Source of the DNA: Bacteroidales bacterium
GTDB lineage: Bacteria; Bacteroidota; Bacteroidia; Bacteroidales; UBA932
Length of the DNA stretch: 39,155 nt
Assembly (NCBI GenBank): GCA_017631875.1
Contig: JAGBSL010000007.1
Span: 1-39,155 of the forward strand
Direction: 5' to 3'
Shown in pieces: positions 35,614-39,155 of the stretch (the first letter of the stretch is position 1; each line of letters opens with the position of its first letter). The position numbers and the translations under genes were made by a program. Under the pieces are notes generated by a model. It had not been told where the DNA came from and did no database searches. It saw only the letters and a list, made by a program, of their open reading frames with translations.

Positions 35614-36402
35614 ATGCGACATAAAATCAGGCTATCATACGACGGAAGCGCGTTCTGCGGATGGCAAATCCAGAACAACGCGAAGACAGTCCAGGGCTCA
35701 CTTGAGCACGCATTGTCAACCCTCCTCGGTCAACCTGTTTCCATAACCGGAGCCGGACGCACTGATACTGAAGTGAATGCGATAAACTATATCGCCCACT
35801 TCGACATGCCTGACGTAGTCAGCATGAGCGCGGAGCAGCTGTGCTACAAATTGAATGCCATCCTCCCGCGAGAGATTTCCGTGCACGAGGTTTCCATCTG
35901 TGGAGAAGAGTTCCACGCAAGGTTTGACGCAAGGTCGCGAGAGTATTGCTACTTCATTCATTTCCGCAAGGATCCGTTCTGCGAAAAGTTCTCATACAGA
36001 ATGCGTTACCCCCTTGACATCAAAGCCATGAACGAGGCGGCAAGACACCTGCTTGGAGAACATGACTTCAGCTGCTTTGAGAAGACGGGAGGCAACAACG
36101 CCACCTCGATCTGCACCATCACCGAAGCCGGCTGGAGCACATATGTTCCAGACCACTGCAAGATGATGGGATCAGACTGCAACGATGGAGACTACATCGT
36201 GTTCCGCATCAAGGCAAACCGATTCCTGCGCAACATGGTAAGGGCGATCGTAGGGTCGCTGATAGAGGTCGGACGAGGCAAACAGAAACCAGCATGGATA
36301 ACAGATCTGATTGCTAACGGAAGCCGGTCGGACGCGGGCACATCGGTTCCGGGCAAAGCACTATTCTTCTGCGGGGCCTCCTACGGAGAAGAGGAGAAAT
36401 AA
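35614..36402 (+). CDS. truA: tRNA pseudouridine(38-40) synthase TruA
   Basis: Makes pseudouridine at positions 38, 39 and 40 in the anticodon arm of tRNAs. 262 residues, usual length. The catalytic Asp is D51 in GAGRTDTEVNA, and the N-terminal LSYDGSAFCGWQIQ and the FLRNMVRAIVGSLIEVGRGK motif near the C-terminus are typical. It diverges from the moxR-bat operon. The start at 35614 fits the -7 box 38 bp upstream. exbB follows 117 bp on, behind its own promoter and a strong hairpin. Confidence 0.97.
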   Translation: MRHKIRLSYDGSAFCGWQIQNNAKTVQGSLEHALSTLLGQPVSITGAGRTDTEVNAINYIAHFDMPDVVSMSAEQLCYKLNAILPREISVHEVSICGEEFHARFDARSREYCYFIHFRKDPFCEKFSYRMRYPLDIKAMNEAARHLLGEHDFSCFEKTGGNNATSICTITEAGWSTYVPDHCKMMGSDCNDGDYIVFRIKANRFLRNMVRAIVGSLIEVGRGKQKPAWITDLIANGSRSDAGTSVPGKALFFCGASYGEEEK

Positions 36403-36404
36403 AG

Positions 36405-36435
36405 TTGGACTTACACGAAATTTTTGCTAATTTTG
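36405..36435 (+). promoter_or_regulatory. Promoter of the exbB-exbD-tonB operon
   Basis: TTG (36405-36407), 20 bp, TAATTTTG (36428-36435). Transcription would start near 36442, just before the 13-bp stem-loop at 36448-36486. The region holds several TTTTGC repeats, so other starts cannot be excluded. Confidence 0.68.
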
Positions 36436-36447
36436 CGCGATTTTGCA

Positions 36448-36486
36448 ATTGCGGCAATTTTGCTGTAGCAGCGAAATTGCCGCAAT
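36448..36486 (+). promoter_or_regulatory. Strong stem-loop in the exbB leader
   Basis: Perfect 13-bp arms ATTGCGGCAATTT (36448-36460) and AAATTGCCGCAAT (36474-36486). The loop contains a further small pairing TGCT/AGCA. It ends 33 bp before the exbB start codon. It lies downstream of the predicted transcription start, so it would be at the extreme 5' end of the mRNA. It could stabilise the mRNA, bind a regulator as DNA, or terminate truA transcripts, though it has no T-run. Confidence 0.7.
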
Positions 36487-36519
36487 CTATTTTGATAAAC
36501 AAAAAGACAAATTATAACT

Positions 36520-37221
36520 ATGCTTTTCAATCTTTTACAGGCAGCCGTTGACACTACGGCTCTTACACAGGCGATGGAGCCTGCAGTACAGGAAAAGACA
36601 CTGAGCCTTATCGACATGGCTACAGCCGGAGGCTGGCTCATGATCGTGCTTCTGATCCTTTCCATCATGGCGATCTACATCTTCGGAAGCAAGTGGTGGA
36701 TGATCCGCAAGGCAGGTCAGCTCGACAAGAACTTCATGAAGGACATCCGTGATCTGATCCATGACGGTAAGATCAAGACAGCGACAGACCTCTGCCAGAA
36801 GTACGACTCCCCTATCGCAAGACTCGTTGAGAAGGGTATCGAGAGGATCGGACGCCCTCTCCAGGACATCCAGACAGCCGTGGAAAACATGGGTAACGTA
36901 GAGGTTGCAAGACTTGAGAAGGGTCTGGCGATGCTCGCTACAATTTCCGGAGGCGCTCCGATGATCGGATTCCTCGGAACAGTTACAGGTATGATCCAGG
37001 CGTTCTTCAGAATGTCAACAGCAGGCAACAACATCGACATCACCCTCCTCTCAGGAGGTATCTATGAGGCGATGGTAACAACAGTAGGCGGTCTCTTCGT
37101 AGGTATCATCGCTTACTTCGGCTACAACTACCTCTCATCACAGATCTCGAACCTCGTGTTCAAGATGGAAAGCACCACAATCGAGTTCATCGACATGCTC
37201 CATGAGCCTGCCGGCGAATAA
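36520..37221 (+). CDS. exbB: ExbB/TolQ/MotA family proton channel protein
   Basis: Inner-membrane proton-channel subunit that powers TonB (or Tol) with the proton motive force. 233 residues with three membrane segments at about 37-56, 140-160 and 180-205, the usual topology, and the conserved GTVTGMIQAF and TVGGLFVGIIAYFGYNYL segments. It heads a plus-strand operon with exbD (14 bp on) and tonB. The TonB partner favours ExbB over TolQ. Confidence 0.93.
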   Translation: MLFNLLQAAVDTTALTQAMEPAVQEKTLSLIDMATAGGWLMIVLLILSIMAIYIFGSKWWMIRKAGQLDKNFMKDIRDLIHDGKIKTATDLCQKYDSPIARLVEKGIERIGRPLQDIQTAVENMGNVEVARLEKGLAMLATISGGAPMIGFLGTVTGMIQAFFRMSTAGNNIDITLLSGGIYEAMVTTVGGLFVGIIAYFGYNYLSSQISNLVFKMESTTIEFIDMLHEPAGE

Positions 37222-37235
37222 TCAAGCAAAGGAAA

Positions 37236-37649
37236 ATGGCAATCAAGAGAACAACAAAGGCAGATGCAGGTTTCTCGATGTCGTCAATGACCGACATCGT
37301 GTTCCTGCTTCTCATATTCTTCCTTGTGACATCGACCCTCATCAACCCTAATGCGCTGAAACTGCTGCTACCTAAGAGCACTGGCCAGGTTTCTGCAAAG
37401 GCTACGGTAAGCGTGTCGATCAAGCACTGGCAGAACCCGGAAAACTTCACCTACCACATCAACGGCGACGAGACTCCGATTGACTTCTCAGAGGTTGAGG
37501 ATGCACTCGTAGGCCTGCTACAGCAGGAGGAGGATCCTACCTTCTCGATCTATGCAGACGAGACAGTTCCGATCAAGGAGGTTGTGCAGGTGATGAACAT
37601 TGCAAAGAGAAACCACTACAAGGTGATAATGGCGACTTCGCCGGAATAG
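37236..37649 (+). CDS. exbD: ExbD/TolR family energy-coupling protein
   Basis: Partner of ExbB with one membrane helix (about 19-36). The essential Asp is D20 in MSSMTDIVFLLLIFF, inside the helix. The periplasmic domain (about 50-137) is typical. 137 residues. It is followed 4 bp on by the tonB gene. Confidence 0.93.
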   Translation: MAIKRTTKADAGFSMSSMTDIVFLLLIFFLVTSTLINPNALKLLLPKSTGQVSAKATVSVSIKHWQNPENFTYHINGDETPIDFSEVEDALVGLLQQEEDPTFSIYADETVPIKEVVQVMNIAKRNHYKVIMATSPE

Positions 37650-37653
37650 GAAC

Positions 37654-38439
37654 ATGGAAAAGTACAGACAGGAACGTGAAAGACAGATAAAACGCGCCAG
37701 GGTGTCAGGAGGCATCCTGACTGTCGCTATTCATGTGGGCCTGGTCGTGTGCTTCTTTGTCACAGGATTCACATATCTGGATCCGCCACCACCGGAGAAG
37801 ACCCCTATCGTGATTGACTTCAGCGAGCCTGAGATTGAAAAACCGAAACAGATATGGAACGGCAGCAGGCCACAGGTAGAGAACCCTGACCCGACGCAGC
37901 CGATAAACCTTGTCCAGAAGTCTGACGCCCAGCTTGAAGGAACAAAGGCAAACGAAGCGCCGGAGGCGACAGTCGACGATTTTGGAGACGTGGAGACACC
38001 GGAGCCACCAAGGGAAAAGCCTATCGACAGAAGGGCGCTGTTCCATGCCGCTGACAACAACACCGTCAAGGATACACTCGCTCCGCAGACTGCCCGCGAA
38101 CCGAGCGATGCGCTCAAGGCAGGACATGCTTCAGGCAACACGACTACCGGAAAGACGAACGAAGAGCCTAATGCACGAGTGGCCGGCAGAAGCGTGAACG
38201 GTACATTGCCTAAACCTTCTTACGGAGTACAGGCCGACGGTAAGGTTGTTGTAAAGATCTGGGTAGACCAGTATGGAAACGTGACTAAGGCACAGGCAGG
38301 AGTGGAAGGAACGACAGCAACCGACAAGACCTTGTGGCAGGCCGCATACAAGGCTGCCATGGGAGCCCACTTCAACATGGATGCTTCGGCACCTGCACTG
38401 CAAGAGGGAACCATCACTTACATATTTAGAATAAGATAG
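37654..38439 (+). CDS. TonB-like energy transducer
   Basis: Spans the periplasm to pass ExbB/ExbD energy to outer-membrane receptors. 261 residues: an Arg/Lys-rich cytosolic start (1-18), one membrane helix (about 20-40), a Pro/Glu-rich periplasmic arm (about 43-165), and a C-terminal TonB domain (about 185-261) with the pattern of KVVVKIWVDQYGNVTKAQAGVEG and ITYIFRIR. The C-terminal domain matches the TonB/TolA C-terminal fold by motif. It ends the operon, with a hairpin starting on its stop codon. Confidence 0.88.
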   Translation: MEKYRQERERQIKRARVSGGILTVAIHVGLVVCFFVTGFTYLDPPPPEKTPIVIDFSEPEIEKPKQIWNGSRPQVENPDPTQPINLVQKSDAQLEGTKANEAPEATVDDFGDVETPEPPREKPIDRRALFHAADNNTVKDTLAPQTAREPSDALKAGHASGNTTTGKTNEEPNARVAGRSVNGTLPKPSYGVQADGKVVVKIWVDQYGNVTKAQAGVEGTTATDKTLWQAAYKAAMGAHFNMDASAPALQEGTITYIFRIR

Positions 38440-38466
38440 ACCAAAAAGCTCGAAGAATTTTTGGTC
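38439..38466 (+). terminator. Hairpin behind tonB with the batC-type loop
   Basis: GACCAAAAA (38439-38447) pairs with TTTTTGGTC (38458-38466) over the loop GCTCGAAGAA. The first G is the last base of the tonB TAG stop. The T-tract is inside the stem, without a free T-run behind it. Confidence 0.65.
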
Positions 38467-38533
38467 CGTCCCGGATGAGGACGAAACACATAAGCTGGCG
38501 TGAGCCAGGAATATTTATTAACAATTTTAACAA

Positions 38534-39155
38534 ATGCCGAGAGGCGAAAAACAAATGGAAGACAACAGAAGAGGCGGCAATGGCCGCAGAGATGGCCGTA
38601 GAGAGTACGGCTCGAGAAGAGATTCAGACAGAAGACCGTCATCAGACCGTCCAAGAAGATCATTTAACGGTGGATCATCAGACCGCCCAAGAAGATCATT
38701 CGGCGAGGATGACGAGAGAAGAAGCTACGGAAGCGACCGTCCGAGAAGAAGCTTCAGCGAGGGCGGAGACCGTCCACAGAGAAGAACTTACGGTGAGGGC
38801 GGAGATCGTCCGAGAAGACCACGTATCGGAGAAAGACCGGCAGGTGGTGACCGTCCACAGAGAAGATCATACGGCGAGGGCTCTGAAAGAAGAACATTCG
38901 GAGGAGATCGTCCACAGAGAAGAAATTACGGAGAAGGTTCTGAGAGAAGGACATACGGAGGAGACCGTCCACAGAGAAGAAGCTATGGCGAACGTCCTGA
39001 AAGAAGAGGTTTCGGCGACCGTAGACCTGCTGTGAGAAGGGACTTCCGCAGCGAGGAGGAGACAGGAATCAGCAAGATGATCAGCAGAAGACCTCAGCTT
39101 GACGCTGAGTTCAACTCTGACAACGATATGGTAATGGCTCCTATCAAGGAGGTTG
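38534..39155 (+). CDS. N-terminal part of an Arg-rich repeat protein, possibly an RNA pseudouridine synthase
   Basis: The frame from the ATG at 38534 is open to the window edge (207 codons) and reads as a low-complexity domain. Its repeated motifs of about 14 residues are variants of GDRPQRRSYGEG. The residues are Arg, Gly, Asp, Ser and Tyr, such as in disordered RNA-binding segments. The last 30 codons (GISKMISRRPQLDAEF...) leave that pattern. Bacteroidetes RluB-like pseudouridine synthases often have such N-terminal extensions, which makes that family my best guess; a helicase or other RNA protein is equally possible. A longer reading in another frame from 38475 is an artefact of the repeat composition. 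Confidence 0.7.
   Translation, partial: MPRGEKQMEDNRRGGNGRRDGRREYGSRRDSDRRPSSDRPRRSFNGGSSDRPRRSFGEDDERRSYGSDRPRRSFSEGGDRPQRRTYGEGGDRPRRPRIGERPAGGDRPQRRSYGEGSERRTFGGDRPQRRNYGEGSERRTYGGDRPQRRSYGERPERRGFGDRRPAVRRDFRSEEETGISKMISRRPQLDAEFNSDNDMVMAPIKEV

Noticed and set aside
38475..39035. 186-codon Glu/Arg/His-rich frame across the Arg-rich repeat gene
   Set aside because: The frame starting at 38534 stays open to the window edge and gives regular GDRPQRRSYG motifs. The other frame is a by-product of the same repeat and ends at 39035.

Overview
The window looks like chromosome from a member of the Bacteroidales with roughly half G+C. I base this on gene content (a Bat aerotolerance cluster with MoxR and DUF58, a DUF4837 lipoprotein, a periplasmic GH2 beta-galactosidase, ExbB/ExbD/TonB), on repeated promoter boxes of the Bacteroidetes form TTTG-N19/20-TAnnTTTG, and on the near absence of Shine-Dalgarno sequences. 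I cannot name family or genus. Most of the window is core chromosome. The only clearly mobile-type locus is a REP-associated transposase at about 10.35-11.67 kb.

Layout. (1) 1-5.87 kb, minus strand: an operon reading ridA, a 754-residue membrane-anchored protein of unknown function, an acyl-CoA synthetase, dCMP deaminase, and an S41 protease cut by the window edge. (2) 6.0-6.9 kb, minus: DUF177 protein, rpmF and tRNA-Arg(CCU). (3) 7-10.25 kb: typA (minus) diverging from guaA (plus); the guaA product has lost most of its glutaminase domain. (4) 10.35-11.67 kb: a HUH/Y1 RAYT-type transposase gene flanked by two pairs of 36-bp palindromes. (5) 11.67-15.07 kb, minus: ruvX, def, a phosphohexomutase and an M23/LysM endopeptidase. 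(6) 15.1-19.5 kb, plus: membrane M23 protein, dxr, rseP and a DUF4837 lipoprotein, then tRNA-Glu and rpsT. (7) 20-22.6 kb, minus: groES-groL and a TrmH-type methyltransferase; glyA diverges on the plus strand. (8) 24-35.55 kb, minus: moxR, DUF58, a BatD-linked membrane protein, batA, batB, batC, a batD-batE fusion, and lacZ only 15 bp behind the fusion. (9) 35.6-39.2 kb, plus: truA, exbB, exbD, tonB, and the start of an Arg-rich repeat protein.

How the genes work together. The groups cover cell-envelope building and energising (RseP, two M23 endopeptidases, Bat complex, ExbB/ExbD/TonB), translation (L32, S20, TypA, Def, two tRNAs, TruA), chaperonin folding, and nucleotide and one-carbon supply (dCMP deaminase, GuaA, GlyA).

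The features I find most unusual are: the symmetrical REP/RAYT locus with a constant 73-bp period and nested terminal inverted repeats; the GMP synthetase without a glutaminase active site; the BatD-BatE fusion; terminator palindromes that run perfectly into the 3' end of the gene they end (rpmF, tRNA-Arg, guaA, groL); a 26-27-bp hairpin family lying in the same sense between co-transcribed genes; a second hairpin type with an identical 10-nt loop at two loci; and a strong stem-loop at the predicted 5' end of the exbB mRNA.
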